From: DAHUXN01 sp963729815
Lineage (GTDB): Bacteria > Acidobacteriota > Terriglobia > Acidiferrales > UBA7541
Assembly (NCBI GenBank): GCA_963729815.1
Contig: CAVSPU010000002.1
Span: forward strand, 930,001-994,000
Direction of reading: 5' to 3'
DNA: 64,000 nucleotides
Under the pieces are notes generated by a model. That model searched no databases. It saw nothing but the letters and a program-made list of their open reading frames with translations, and was not told the DNA's origin. Position numbers and translations under genes: made by a program. This document shows positions 18,192 through 26,725 of the stretch, piece by piece. Within the stretch, counting starts at the first letter, position 1. The number at the start of each line of letters is the position of its first letter.

Positions 18192-18285
18192 GAATCTCGA
18201 ACCTCACGCCACCGGGAACTACGACGAAACCGGGCATGACGCGCCCGGTGCCGCAACTGCTCTCCGGGCACTCCCGGCGCGAAGA

Positions 18286-18738
18286 TCAGTGATAGGAGAT
18301 GCCAGCAAAGACGATCAGCACTTTGTATAAATCCAGGAGAAGGCGGCATTTGGTTTCGAAAGTCTCTGCCTCATCAAACGCTTTGAAGATGGAACCGAAA
18401 CGTACCTTTAACTCCGGTGCGGAAAGGGTGTTCCACTCAATCTGGCTCTCTTTTGCTCCCACTAGCACATCGTAGGCCTGCGTTACACTACAGTACGAAT
18501 CGATCCCGGAAAAAATGGACTCGCTGACATACTCTAAACAAAAGGAGTGTGTACAAGAGAGTTGAAAATACTCGTGCAACTCCACGGCCAGCCGAATCAC
18601 TACCCCTAAATGCTCCAACTCCGATTCTGAAAAGCATCCGTCCGCCGACTCCTTCATCGATGCCTGAATCGCCTGTACGCGTTGCCGTATGGCGTCAGCT
18701 CTGAGAAGGCGCACGCACTCCGGAATATCGTATGTCAT
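18286..18738 (-). CDS. Hypothetical soluble protein
   Basis: 150 residues starting MTYDIPECVRLLRADAIRQR. It is rich in predicted helix (RVQAIQASMKESADG, LGVVIRLAVELHEYF) with four cysteines scattered through the middle, no signal peptide and no transmembrane segment. I recognise no domain. It has a weak AGAG-type ribosome site only. Lower GC than most neighbours and a position between a decayed region and a transposase suggest accessory DNA. It may be a genuine but lineage-specific gene. Confidence 0.5.
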   Translation of the reverse strand: MTYDIPECVRLLRADAIRQRVQAIQASMKESADGCFSESELEHLGVVIRLAVELHEYFQLSCTHSFCLEYVSESIFSGIDSYCSVTQAYDVLVGAKESQIEWNTLSAPELKVRFGSIFKAFDEAETFETKCRLLLDLYKVLIVFAGISYH

Positions 18739-18887
18739 TTTTTCTCTAACCTGCTGCTGCCGCTGCTAGTACTGCGGCGGGTGGCGCACTCTTTCTGGAT
18801 GCGTGACGTTCCTCCATTGACATCATGGCAGGGCTGATGATAGCACACACGGCTTCCGCCCATGGCGCTGACCAAAACTCGCGGGTG

Positions 18888-18920
18888 CCGCACGCTTCGC
18901 GTCCTTTGCGAAGAGTGCGG
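18888..18920. repeat. REP-like imperfect palindrome next to RayT transposase
   Basis: CCGCACGCTTCGC, a seven-base loop GTCCTTT, and GCGAAGAGTGCGG: a 13-base stem with one mismatch, ending 11 bases before the transposase start. A related sequence, GCGGGTGGCGCACTCTTTC, lies about 105 bases upstream (near 18776), next to a GCGGGTGCCGCACGCTT version here. REP hairpins flanking the gene are the expected substrate of this transposase class. Confidence 0.6.
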
Positions 18921-18931
18921 AAGTTGACTTC

Positions 18932-19792
18932 ATGAGACGCCGGCTGGAGCGCCGCTATGGTTTCGGCCACCTGCACTTCATCACCTGCAGTTGCTATCGG
19001 CGAATGCCATTGCTTGGCAGCCCTCAAGTCCGTGATCGTTTTCTGAAAATATTGAGCCAAGTGCGCGAGCGCTACGATTTCGCTCTGTGGGGATTTGTGG
19101 TTATGCCCGACCACATTCACTTGCTCCTAAGCGAGCCGCAGGTGGGTGATCCGTCGGCGGTGATGAAGGCGCTCAAGCAGCGAGTTTCGCGGGCTCTGCG
19201 AGGGAGGAAAAGGACGACAGGGCAGTTGGGATTGTGGGGCGAGCCATCACTCAGGCGTTACGCTCGTTTTTGGCAGCGGCGATTTTACGACTTCAACGTG
19301 TGGAGCGTAAAGAAGCGGAATGAGAAGTTGAATTACATGCACTTCAACCCCGTGAAGCGCGGCTTGGCGCAAAGGCCGAGAGACTGGACGTGGAGCAGCT
19401 ACAGATTCTACTGGCACGGCGAGGCTGGCATTTGCATACCGAATCCTCACCGGGAACCCGAGGGCGCGCGCCAAACCCGCACCCTTATTGAAAAAAAGCA
19501 AAAGGCCCCGCAAAACGCTAACCTCAAAAAAAGTGGTGCGCCCGGAGAGATTCGAACTCCCGACCTTCTGGTTCGTAGCCAGACGCTCTATCCAGCTGAG
19601 CTACGGGCGCATTGCGTGCAACTATCTCAGTTTACGATGCTGGCCGCGTCTGTCGCAACTGGCAACTGCAACGCTTCGTTCTTCCTTCAACCAGTCTTGC
19701 ACGCACACGCTGGCACAAGAGCCGCACCCGCGGGCGCCGAGGCGCTGGAATTCGGCACTCCCGGCAGCCGTTTCCGCGTGAATGCTCCATAG
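18932..19792 (+). CDS. REP-associated tyrosine transposase (RayT, IS200-like Y1 family)
   Basis: The catalytic domain occupies residues 1-165. It has the HUH metal-binding pair in VVMPDHIHLLLSEP (H61, H63) and the single catalytic tyrosine Y135 in EKLNYMHFNPVKRG, followed by the family signature WTWSSYRFY. Such proteins nick and rejoin single-stranded DNA at REP hairpins and are usually domesticated, one-copy genes. Length of the family is about 150-240 residues. Here the frame does not stop after the domain but continues to residue 286, passing antisense through the tRNA-Arg gene (residues about 201-226). This suggests loss of the native stop. The functional core looks intact. Confidence 0.85.
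   Translation: MRRRLERRYGFGHLHFITCSCYRRMPLLGSPQVRDRFLKILSQVRERYDFALWGFVVMPDHIHLLLSEPQVGDPSAVMKALKQRVSRALRGRKRTTGQLGLWGEPSLRRYARFWQRRFYDFNVWSVKKRNEKLNYMHFNPVKRGLAQRPRDWTWSSYRFYWHGEAGICIPNPHREPEGARQTRTLIEKKQKAPQNANLKKSGAPGEIRTPDLLVRSQTLYPAELRAHCVQLSQFTMLAASVATGNCNASFFLQPVLHAHAGTRAAPAGAEALEFGTPGSRFRVNAP
19534..19610 (-). tRNA. tRNA-Arg (anticodon ACG), CCA encoded
   Basis: Reverse strand: acceptor GCGCCCG pairs with CGGGCGC. The D arm is AGCTCAGCTGGATAGAGC, the anticodon arm is TCTGG-CTACGAA-CCAGA giving anticodon ACG (A34 normally becomes inosine and reads CGU/CGC/CGA), and the T arm contains GTTCGAATC. Discriminator A is followed by a genomic CCA. 77 bases including CCA. A T-rich tract follows the 3' end. 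Confidence 0.96.
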
Positions 19793-19920
19793 CTCCCCTT
19801 CCGCGGATTTACGAAATCTTTATGCCTCGCTTATGACTTCCTAATCCCGCTATTTGTATTGTGTCTCAGAGGCCGGATGCCGGCGGTAATTTGTCGGCAA
19901 CATTGGTGGCAAGGCAGCAA

Positions 19921-20034
19921 ATGGCGACAGTTCCGATTTCGACTTTGGTTTTTCTGGGCTTTGTCGCTGCCGGTGTTGTTTTTCTGCTTTATGCGCTTGT
20001 ACAGTTTTGGCGCGAAGCGGGCCGCCGGCGATAG
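19921..20034 (+). CDS. Small single-span membrane protein (37 residues)
   Basis: ATG 19921 opens MATVPISTLVFLGFVAAG and continues with a hydrophobic run VVFLLYALVQFW and a positively charged tail REAGRRR before TAG. This is one transmembrane helix with a cytoplasmic basic end, typical of bacterial small membrane proteins. Only a weak AAGG sits upstream. An in-frame GTG 60 bases earlier (19861) would add 20 residues without membrane character. It lies 177 bases before the porin and potassium operon on the same strand. No function can be assigned. Confidence 0.4.
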   Translation: MATVPISTLVFLGFVAAGVVFLLYALVQFWREAGRRR

Positions 20035-20210
20035 ACCCGCTGAGACGTTTGGAACGTCACAGCGGAGTGTGACACAGGACACAGATCGTTTGGCCCCGGG
20101 CCGATACAAGGAAGGTAAATGTTGGTCGTCCGGCATGTCGACGCCTCCGCAGAACGCAAGGCGGTTGGCTTACAGGACTTACAGGAATTGATCCGCGAGA
20201 GGAGATTTTC

Positions 20211-22031
20211 ATGAATAAGGTCCTGTGGAACTCTATGGCGAAGCTTGTGACCTGCGCGCTGCTTGCCGGCGTGAGCAGCGTGCCGTCCTTCGCGCAAAGC
20301 GCCACCGCGTCGTCGGGTCAACAGGCCAGCGACGCAGATCAGCGGGCCGCCATCGTTCAGGAACTCGATGCGATGAAAAAGCGCATCGCCGATTTGGAAG
20401 CGGAGCTGAAAAAGAAGGACGCGCAAGCGCCGCAATCGAAGACTTCCAAGACAGCTCCGGCGAAACCATCGGATCCGTCCGTTGCTTCGGCGACGCCACC
20501 TTCGGCGCAGGCTGCCGATCCGCCAGCGGCGGAGGCCAGCGCCGCACAAGTTACGACGACCGAAGCCGTTTCAGCGCCGACATCAGATCCCGCACCGGCA
20601 GTCGCGTCAAGCAACGAATCCTCGTCGGTGACGCCAGCCGCTCAGGAGTCCACATCTCCTGTGCCCGCCACTCCCCAAAAAGCCGCGAAGATCGCTCCTT
20701 TTTCGGATCACGACTGGACTTGGCTCAACGGCAATCCGCGCACGGAGACTCCGGCCTTCGACTCCAAATTCTTCACGCCCGAGATCCGGGCCGATGCGAC
20801 CTATACCTATGACTTCGATCATCCGACCGATCACTCCATGGGCGGCTCAAGCGAACTTTTTCGGTCACAGGAAGTCCAACTCGAGCAGCTCGGCGTCGGT
20901 GGCGACTTCCACTATGACAACGTCCGGGCTCGCCTGATGACCCAGTTCGGAATGTATTCCGTAACGACGCCGCGTAATGACGCCAGCCCGGCTCACGGTC
21001 AATGGGACCTCGCCGATGCCTATCGTTACGTGTCGGAGGCGTATGGCGGATATCACTGGGACGTGATGCACGGGATTAATCTCGACGCTGGCATCTTCAT
21101 GTCTTACATCGGCCTTTTCAGCTACTACAATTTTGACAACTGGGCCTATCAGCCTTCGTATGTTTCCTCGAACACGCCGTGGTTCTTCAATGGCGTGCGC
21201 GTGCAAATTTTCCCCACGGCACATTTGAAAATCGAGCCATGGTTTATAAATGGGTGGCAATCATACGGTTCAGCGAATCACACGCCGGGTGTTGGCGGAC
21301 AGATTAAATGGACTCCGACTGGCTGGATCAACATTATCTCCAACAACTATGGAGTGGGTCAGGACGATTTGTTCGTGTCCGGCCGCGAGCGAATCCACAC
21401 CGACGACAGCATTGAGATCAAGTATTTCGATCAGCCGGAAAATACCCTGGACAAGATGGCCTTCTCGTTGACCGGTGATTTGGGATGCGAGTATGGAGGC
21501 GGAGTGAGCTGTGACGGAAACAAGAAAGGCGGCCCGAAGCAGAGCTTCATTGGTTTCATGGGGTACAACCGATTCTGGTTCCACAAAGACCTTTTCGGAC
21601 TGACCCTCGGCGGCGGCAAGATCGACAATCCCGGACGTTACCTGGTTCTGTTGCCGCCCATCAATGGCGAGAGCGCCATCACCGCCGCGACGAATTCGCC
21701 ATACTTCACAGAAAACCCCGGTGATCCATTCAAGGCGTGGGATTCGTCCTTCACGTTCGACTACATGCCCAGTCAATACATTACCTTCCGTTGGGAGTAC
21801 GATTATCGCCATGCGAACGTCCCATACTGGAGTGGCCGCGGCGGCATTACGCCTCCGGGCGGAAACAACGGCTCTCCGGAAGACTATGCCTGCATTAGCG
21901 GCGCATCGTCTGGGCAAATGACTTTGGCTGCAGCAGAGACGGCTTGCGGTGGCGGAATCAGCAGCGTGTGGTTCCCGGATCTTCGCAAGAATGAGTCATT
22001 CATTGACTTGGACCTGCTGGTCAAATTCTAA
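20211..22031 (+). CDS. Outer-membrane beta-barrel porin (OmpL-like, BBP2 type) with coiled-coil N-terminus
   Basis: 606 residues with a ribosome site GAGAGGAG about 7 bases before the ATG. The signal peptide runs to SVPSFAQ. A short coiled coil follows (ELDAMKKRIADLEAELKKKD), then a Pro/Ala/Ser-rich linker of about 100 residues that may span peptidoglycan, and then a barrel with many aromatic alternating strands (DATYTYDFDHPTD, FHYDNVRARLMTQFG, YITFRWEYDYRHAN) ending with the aromatic C-terminus IDLDLLVKF. It is on the same strand as the kdp genes, with 90 bases before the next small gene, so it may serve potassium entry across the outer membrane; that role is inferred from position only. Confidence 0.85.
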   Translation: MNKVLWNSMAKLVTCALLAGVSSVPSFAQSATASSGQQASDADQRAAIVQELDAMKKRIADLEAELKKKDAQAPQSKTSKTAPAKPSDPSVASATPPSAQAADPPAAEASAAQVTTTEAVSAPTSDPAPAVASSNESSSVTPAAQESTSPVPATPQKAAKIAPFSDHDWTWLNGNPRTETPAFDSKFFTPEIRADATYTYDFDHPTDHSMGGSSELFRSQEVQLEQLGVGGDFHYDNVRARLMTQFGMYSVTTPRNDASPAHGQWDLADAYRYVSEAYGGYHWDVMHGINLDAGIFMSYIGLFSYYNFDNWAYQPSYVSSNTPWFFNGVRVQIFPTAHLKIEPWFINGWQSYGSANHTPGVGGQIKWTPTGWINIISNNYGVGQDDLFVSGRERIHTDDSIEIKYFDQPENTLDKMAFSLTGDLGCEYGGGVSCDGNKKGGPKQSFIGFMGYNRFWFHKDLFGLTLGGGKIDNPGRYLVLLPPINGESAITAATNSPYFTENPGDPFKAWDSSFTFDYMPSQYITFRWEYDYRHANVPYWSGRGGITPPGGNNGSPEDYACISGASSGQMTLAAAETACGGGISSVWFPDLRKNESFIDLDLLVKF

Positions 22032-22121
22032 TTTGGCTTGCCGGGGCAGGGAATTTGATTGGCCGAATCCGCCGACTTCGGGATGGCCGCTGAATCGTTC
22101 GGCGGCTAGGAGTGTTTCGTG

Positions 22122-22208
22122 ATGAGAGATGCGATTTTCATTGTTGGGGCGGTGATTTTTTTCGCCGTCAGCATTTTATATGTTTATGGTTGCGAGCGGT
22201 TGAAATAG
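22122..22208 (+). CDS. 28-residue membrane peptide upstream of kdpF
   Basis: MRDAIFIVGAVIFFAVSILY followed by VYGCERLK and TAG: one transmembrane helix with an Arg/Asp start and Cys-Glu-Arg-Leu-Lys end. A clear TAGGAG ribosome site lies about eight bases upstream. It sits 13 bases before kdpF, in the order porin, this peptide, kdpF, kdpA, kdpB, kdpC, so it is probably translated from the kdp transcript. It is too short for routine gene callers. It does not resemble KdpF itself, which follows. By analogy with KdpF it could stabilise or regulate the KdpFABC complex, but that is speculation. Confidence 0.6.
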   Translation: MRDAIFIVGAVIFFAVSILYVYGCERLK

Positions 22209-22221
22209 GGAGCGCATTGCG

Positions 22222-22308
22222 ATGCTCGGAGATATTCTGCTCATCATAGTGAGCGCTTTGATGATGGCTTATCTTGTAGCGGCCATGCTGAAGCCGGAGA
22301 AGTTCTGA
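22222..22308 (+). CDS. kdpF: KdpF, small subunit of the potassium-transporting ATPase
   Basis: 28 residues: MLGDILLIIVSALMMAYLVA then AMLKPEKF and TGA. This matches the KdpF pattern of a single helix containing a YLVxAxLxPE(K)F ending. KdpF is a lipid-like stabiliser of the KdpFABC complex in the inner membrane. The stop at 22308 is two bases before the ATG of kdpA, the usual tight arrangement. Start supported by its position right after the upstream peptide gene. Confidence 0.9.
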   Translation: MLGDILLIIVSALMMAYLVAAMLKPEKF

Positions 22309-22310
22309 CC

Positions 22311-24083
22311 ATGACCGCCAACGGCTGGTTTCAAATTGGTCTTTTTCTGCTCATCATCCTGGCGATCACCAAACCCATGGGTGTTTATATGGCGCGCGTC
22401 TTCACCAGGCAGAAGACATTTCTGGACCCTGTCGCGCGGCCTGTCGAACGCTTGATTTACCGCCTGACCGGCGTCGACGAAACGCACGAAATGCATTGGA
22501 CCGAGTATACGATTGCGATGCTGCTCTTCAGCGTCGTTTCCATGATTCTGCTTTACCTGATTTTGCGAACGCAGCAATGGTTGCCACTAAACCCGCAGAA
22601 GTTCGGCGTTCTGGCTCCTGATCTGGCCTTTAATACCGCTGCGTCCTTTACCACCAACACGAACTGGCAGGCTTATTCCGGCGAAACCACCATGAGCTAT
22701 TTCTCGCAGATGGCCGGCCTCGCCTTTCACAACTTCGCTTCCGCAGCGACGGGCATCGCCATCGCCATCGCGTTTGTTCGTGGCATCGCGCGGCGGGAAA
22801 AGGAAACCATCGGCAACTTTTGGGTCGATTTCATAAGGTCGTGCCTTTGGGTGCTGCTCCCGGTTTGCCTGGTCGTCGCTCTCTTTTTCGTCTCGCAGGG
22901 CGCAATTCAGAATTTCAAGCCGTATGTGACTTCGCAGCTTGTTGACCCGCAAACCGTAACCGTCACCGGCGCGGATGGTAAGACAACATCCCAAGTCATC
23001 AGCACGCAGACAATTCCCGGCGGTCCGGTTGCTTCCCAGGAAGCAATCAAGATGTACGGCACGAACGGCGGCGGCTTCTTTAACGCCAATAGCTCTCATC
23101 CGTTTGAAAATCCCACACCTCTCACGGATTTTGTCCAAATCATTTTGATTTTTGCGATTGGCTCGGGATTGACCTACACACTCGGGCGAATGACCGGTTC
23201 GCAGCGCCACGGATGGGCCGTCTGGGGCGCAATGGCGTTTCTCTTTTTTGTTTGCGTCTCTTTTGCTTACCGTGCCGAAGCGCGCGGTAATCCGCTGCTG
23301 CACGGTGTCAGTCAAACAGCCAGCGCATCGCAGTCCGGCGGGAACATGGAGGGAAAAGAAGTCCGCTTCGGTATCGCCGATTCGGCACTTTTTGCCACGG
23401 TCACTACCGACGCGAGCTGCGGCGCCATCAATGCTCAGCATGATTCCTTCACCCCGCTCGGCGGCATGATTCCGCTCATCAACATGATGTTTGGCGAAGT
23501 CGTTTTCGGCGGCGTGGGCGCGGGCCTCTACGGAATGCTCGTCTTTGTCGTCCTTGCTGTTTTTATCGCCGGCCTCATGGTGGGTCGCACGCCCGAATAT
23601 CTCGGCAAGAAAATAGAAGCCTACGACGTCAAAATGGCCATGCTTTCCGTGCTCATTTTTTCCTTCTTGATTTTGATCTTCACGGCGATTTCGGTCGTGA
23701 CCACGTTTGGAAAAGCGGCCATCACGAATCCCGGCCCGCACGGCTTGTCCCAGATTCTTTATGCCTACGTTTCCACCGCCGCCAACAATGGCTCGGCGTT
23801 CAACGGAGGCAACTGGAATTCCCTTTGGTACAACGTCAGCACGGGTTTCAACACCTTGCTCGGCCGCTTCCTTCCGGTGATCCCGATTCTGGCGCTGGCG
23901 GGGAATCTGGCGCGCAAGAAAATCGTGCCTGAATCCGTGGGCACGTTTCCCGTGACCACGCCTTTGTTTGCTTCGCTCTTGGTCGGCGTTGTCGTGATTG
24001 TTAGCGCATTGACTTTTTTCCCTGCGCTCAGCCTGGGGCCGGTTCTCGAGCACTTGCTGCTGAACGCGGGAAAGGTTTTTTGA
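22311..24083 (+). CDS. kdpA: Potassium-transporting ATPase, potassium-binding subunit KdpA
   Basis: 590 residues, the usual length. KdpA is a superfamily-of-K-transporters channel-like subunit with about ten transmembrane helices that selects potassium. The selectivity-loop motifs are present: FTTNTNWQAYSGE, MYGTNGGGFFNANSSHPFEN, ATVTTDASCGAINA and TAANNGSAFNG, one per MPM repeat. The order kdpF-kdpA-kdpB-kdpC, with seven bases between kdpA and kdpB, supports a single operon. Expression is expected to be controlled by KdpDE under potassium limitation; both regulators are encoded just downstream on the other strand. No riboswitch was recognised upstream. Confidence 0.97.
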   Translation: MTANGWFQIGLFLLIILAITKPMGVYMARVFTRQKTFLDPVARPVERLIYRLTGVDETHEMHWTEYTIAMLLFSVVSMILLYLILRTQQWLPLNPQKFGVLAPDLAFNTAASFTTNTNWQAYSGETTMSYFSQMAGLAFHNFASAATGIAIAIAFVRGIARREKETIGNFWVDFIRSCLWVLLPVCLVVALFFVSQGAIQNFKPYVTSQLVDPQTVTVTGADGKTTSQVISTQTIPGGPVASQEAIKMYGTNGGGFFNANSSHPFENPTPLTDFVQIILIFAIGSGLTYTLGRMTGSQRHGWAVWGAMAFLFFVCVSFAYRAEARGNPLLHGVSQTASASQSGGNMEGKEVRFGIADSALFATVTTDASCGAINAQHDSFTPLGGMIPLINMMFGEVVFGGVGAGLYGMLVFVVLAVFIAGLMVGRTPEYLGKKIEAYDVKMAMLSVLIFSFLILIFTAISVVTTFGKAAITNPGPHGLSQILYAYVSTAANNGSAFNGGNWNSLWYNVSTGFNTLLGRFLPVIPILALAGNLARKKIVPESVGTFPVTTPLFASLLVGVVVIVSALTFFPALSLGPVLEHLLLNAGKVF

Positions 24084-24090
24084 GGCGCCC

Positions 24091-26142
24091 ATGACCAACG
24101 CTTCCAATGTACGCGTGAAACCCCTATGGACCTGGAGCATTATCGGGCCCGCCATACTCGATGCGTTTCGCAAGCTGAATCCGCGGACGCTGATGAAAAA
24201 TCCTGTGATGTTTGTTGTGGAAGTGGGCTCGGTGGCCACGACCATCGCCTTCCTCTATGACCTTGCGAAACACGTGCCCGGAACCGGCTTCAGCATCCAA
24301 ATCACGCTCTGGCTTTGGTTCACGGTGCTATTTGCGAACTTCGCCGAGGCTATGGCGGAAGGGCGGGGAAAAGCGCAGGCGGATACCCTGCGCAAGGCGC
24401 GATTCGAGTCGATTGCACGCCGCCTGACGTGCGATGAGACGATTGAAGAAATATCCGGCTCCAAATTACGCGCCAACGATATTGTGATGGTCGCGGCTGG
24501 CGAATTTGTTCCCGGCGATGGCGAAGTCATCGAAGGTGTCGCGTCCGTGGATGAATCGGCGATAACCGGCGAATCCGCGCCCGTCATTCGCGAATCGGGC
24601 GGCGATCGCTCCGCTGTCACCGGCGGTACGCGTGTGCTCTCCGACGAAATCAAAGTCCGCATCACGTCGAATCCCGGCGAAACTTTCCTCGACCGCATGA
24701 TCAAGCTCGTCGAGGGCGCCGCGCGCCAGAAAACGCCCAACGAAATCGCCCTCAACATCCTCCTGGCGGGCCTGACGATCATCTTTCTGCTCGTCTGCGT
24801 CACGTTGCAGCCCATCGCCACTTATTCAAATTCTCCGCAGTCGCTCTTCGTCCTCGTCGCTTTGCTCGTCTGCCTCATTCCCACAACGATTGGCGGTTTG
24901 CTCTCGGCCATCGGCATCGCAGGAATGGACCGCGTGATTCAACGCAACGTTCTCGCCATGTCAGGCCGCGCCGTCGAAGCCGCCGGCGATGTGGACACTC
25001 TGCTCCTCGACAAGACCGGCACAATCACCCTCGGCAACCGTCGCGCCACGGATTTTGTCGCCGCACCGGGTATCAACTTGGCTGAACTCGCGGACGCTGC
25101 GCAACTGGCTTCTCTAGCTGACGAAACTCCCGAGGGCCGCTCGATTGTTGTTCTCGCCAAGGAACAATACGGTCTGCGTGGCCGCGATCTTTCTTCTCAT
25201 AACGCCACTTTCATCCCATTTTCCGCGCATACGCGCATGTCCGGCGTCGATCTCGACGGCCGCCAGATTCGTAAGGGCGCCCCGGACGCCATCGAAAAAT
25301 ATGCTTGCCAGAACGGGCAGGATGCAGTTTGCGCCGAAGTGAAGGAAGCGGTTCGCAAGATTGCCAGTTCCGGCGGGACGCCGCTCCTCGTTGCCGAAAA
25401 TCGTCAAATCCTCGGCGTTATTCACTTGAAGGACATCATCAAGGGCGGCACGCGCGAACGATTCGATCAGTTGCGTGCCATGGGCATCCGCACCGTGATG
25501 ATCACCGGCGACAATCCGCTCACTGCCGCGGCCATTGCGCAGGAATCCGGCGTCGATGATTTTCTCGCCGAAGCGAGACCCGAAGACAAACTCGCTTTGA
25601 TTCGCCGCGAGCAAGCCAAGGGAAAACTTGTCGCCATGGCCGGCGACGGCACAAACGATGCCCCCGCTCTCGCGCAGGCTGATGTCGGTCTGGCCATGAA
25701 CGCCGGCACGCAGGCGGCGAAAGAAGCCGGCAACATGGTTGACCTCGATTCCAATCCCACGAAGCTCATCGAAGTCGTCGAAATCGGCAAGCAATTGCTC
25801 ATCACGCGCGGCGCGCTTACCACATTTTCCGTCGCCAATGACGTCGCGAAGTATTTCGCCATTATTCCCGCGATGTTTGCGGCGGCATTTCCGCAATTGA
25901 ACGTGCTCAACGTCATGGGCCTGCGCACGCCGCAATCGGCCATTCTCTCGGCCGTGATTTTCAATGCGCTCATCATCGTCGCCTTAATCCCGCTCGCCCT
26001 GCGCGGGATTCGCTATCGGCCCATCGGCGCGGCGGCCTTGCTGCGTCGGAATCTGCTCATTTATGGCCTCGGTGGAGTGATTGCTCCGTTTATCGGTATC
26101 AAATTGATCGACGTTCTGATGGGCTGGATTCACCTGGCATGA
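24091..26142 (+). CDS. kdpB: Potassium-transporting ATPase, ATP-binding subunit KdpB
   Basis: 683 residues, a P-type ATPase (class IA) that energises potassium uptake through KdpA. The phosphorylation motif DKTGTITLGNR has its aspartate at D307. The TGES actuator loop is present (ESAITGESAPVIRESGG), as are the KGAPDAIEKY nucleotide-binding segment and the hinge motif MAGDGTNDAPALAQADVGLA. Seven hydrophobic segments, including two at the N-terminus and a C-terminal pair (AVIFNALIIVALIPLALRG), complete the fold. It overlaps no neighbour and is followed seven bases later by kdpC. Confidence 0.97.
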   Translation: MTNASNVRVKPLWTWSIIGPAILDAFRKLNPRTLMKNPVMFVVEVGSVATTIAFLYDLAKHVPGTGFSIQITLWLWFTVLFANFAEAMAEGRGKAQADTLRKARFESIARRLTCDETIEEISGSKLRANDIVMVAAGEFVPGDGEVIEGVASVDESAITGESAPVIRESGGDRSAVTGGTRVLSDEIKVRITSNPGETFLDRMIKLVEGAARQKTPNEIALNILLAGLTIIFLLVCVTLQPIATYSNSPQSLFVLVALLVCLIPTTIGGLLSAIGIAGMDRVIQRNVLAMSGRAVEAAGDVDTLLLDKTGTITLGNRRATDFVAAPGINLAELADAAQLASLADETPEGRSIVVLAKEQYGLRGRDLSSHNATFIPFSAHTRMSGVDLDGRQIRKGAPDAIEKYACQNGQDAVCAEVKEAVRKIASSGGTPLLVAENRQILGVIHLKDIIKGGTRERFDQLRAMGIRTVMITGDNPLTAAAIAQESGVDDFLAEARPEDKLALIRREQAKGKLVAMAGDGTNDAPALAQADVGLAMNAGTQAAKEAGNMVDLDSNPTKLIEVVEIGKQLLITRGALTTFSVANDVAKYFAIIPAMFAAAFPQLNVLNVMGLRTPQSAILSAVIFNALIIVALIPLALRGIRYRPIGAAALLRRNLLIYGLGGVIAPFIGIKLIDVLMGWIHLA

Positions 26143-26149
26143 GGCGGAC

Positions 26150-26725
26150 ATGAAAAAGAATTTGTTGATTGCGATTTGGATGACCATCGTCACCACCGTT
26201 CTTCTCGGATTGATTTATCCGCTCGTCGTCACGGGCCTCGCGCAAGCGCTTTTCCCGCGGCAGGCCAATGGCGAACTGATCCACGAAAACGGCAAACTCG
26301 TTGGCTCCCGGCTTCTAGGCCAGCCATTTTCTTCGCGCGGTTATTTTGTTTCTCGCCCCTCCGCCGCTGGCCCCGCAGGTTACGATCCCACGCAATCCGG
26401 CGGTTCGAATTATGCGGCGACGAATAAGGCGCTCCTCGATCGAGTCTCCGCCGATGTCGCGAAGTTCCATTCGCAAAATCCCAACGCACTCATTCCTGCC
26501 GATTTGGTCACCGCTTCCGCTTCGGGCCTCGATCCGCACGTCTCTCCCGCATCTGCTGAATTCCAGGTGCCGCGCGTGGCCCGCGAGCGCGGCATGGGCG
26601 AAACCGAACTTCGCGCGCTCGTGAGGACGCACACCGAAGGCCGCCAACTCGGATTCCTTGGCGAGCCGCGCGTCAACGTACTCGCGCTGAATCTCGATCT
26701 TGACGCTCATCATCCAATTCACTAA
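26150..26725 (+). CDS. kdpC: Potassium-transporting ATPase subunit KdpC
   Basis: 191 residues. One N-terminal transmembrane helix (LLIAIWMTIVTTVLLGLIYP) is followed by a periplasmic domain with the family blocks GSRLLGQPFSSRGYFVSRPS, GYDPTQSGGSNYAATN, ASASGLDPHVSPASAEFQV and EPRVNVLALNLDLD. KdpC is needed for assembly and high affinity of the complex. A GAGGCGGAC ribosome site precedes the ATG. Last gene of the operon; it converges with kdpE with 138 bases between stops. Confidence 0.97.
   Translation: MKKNLLIAIWMTIVTTVLLGLIYPLVVTGLAQALFPRQANGELIHENGKLVGSRLLGQPFSSRGYFVSRPSAAGPAGYDPTQSGGSNYAATNKALLDRVSADVAKFHSQNPNALIPADLVTASASGLDPHVSPASAEFQVPRVARERGMGETELRALVRTHTEGRQLGFLGEPRVNVLALNLDLDAHHPIH

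Noticed and set aside
20034..20210. Possible riboswitch (c-di-AMP or other) before the porin/kdp region
   Set aside because: No conserved core of a known class could be recognised; only a short GACGTT-TGG-AACGTC inverted repeat.
22587..24245. 552-codon reverse frame
   Set aside because: Antisense shadow of kdpA with low-complexity charged content.
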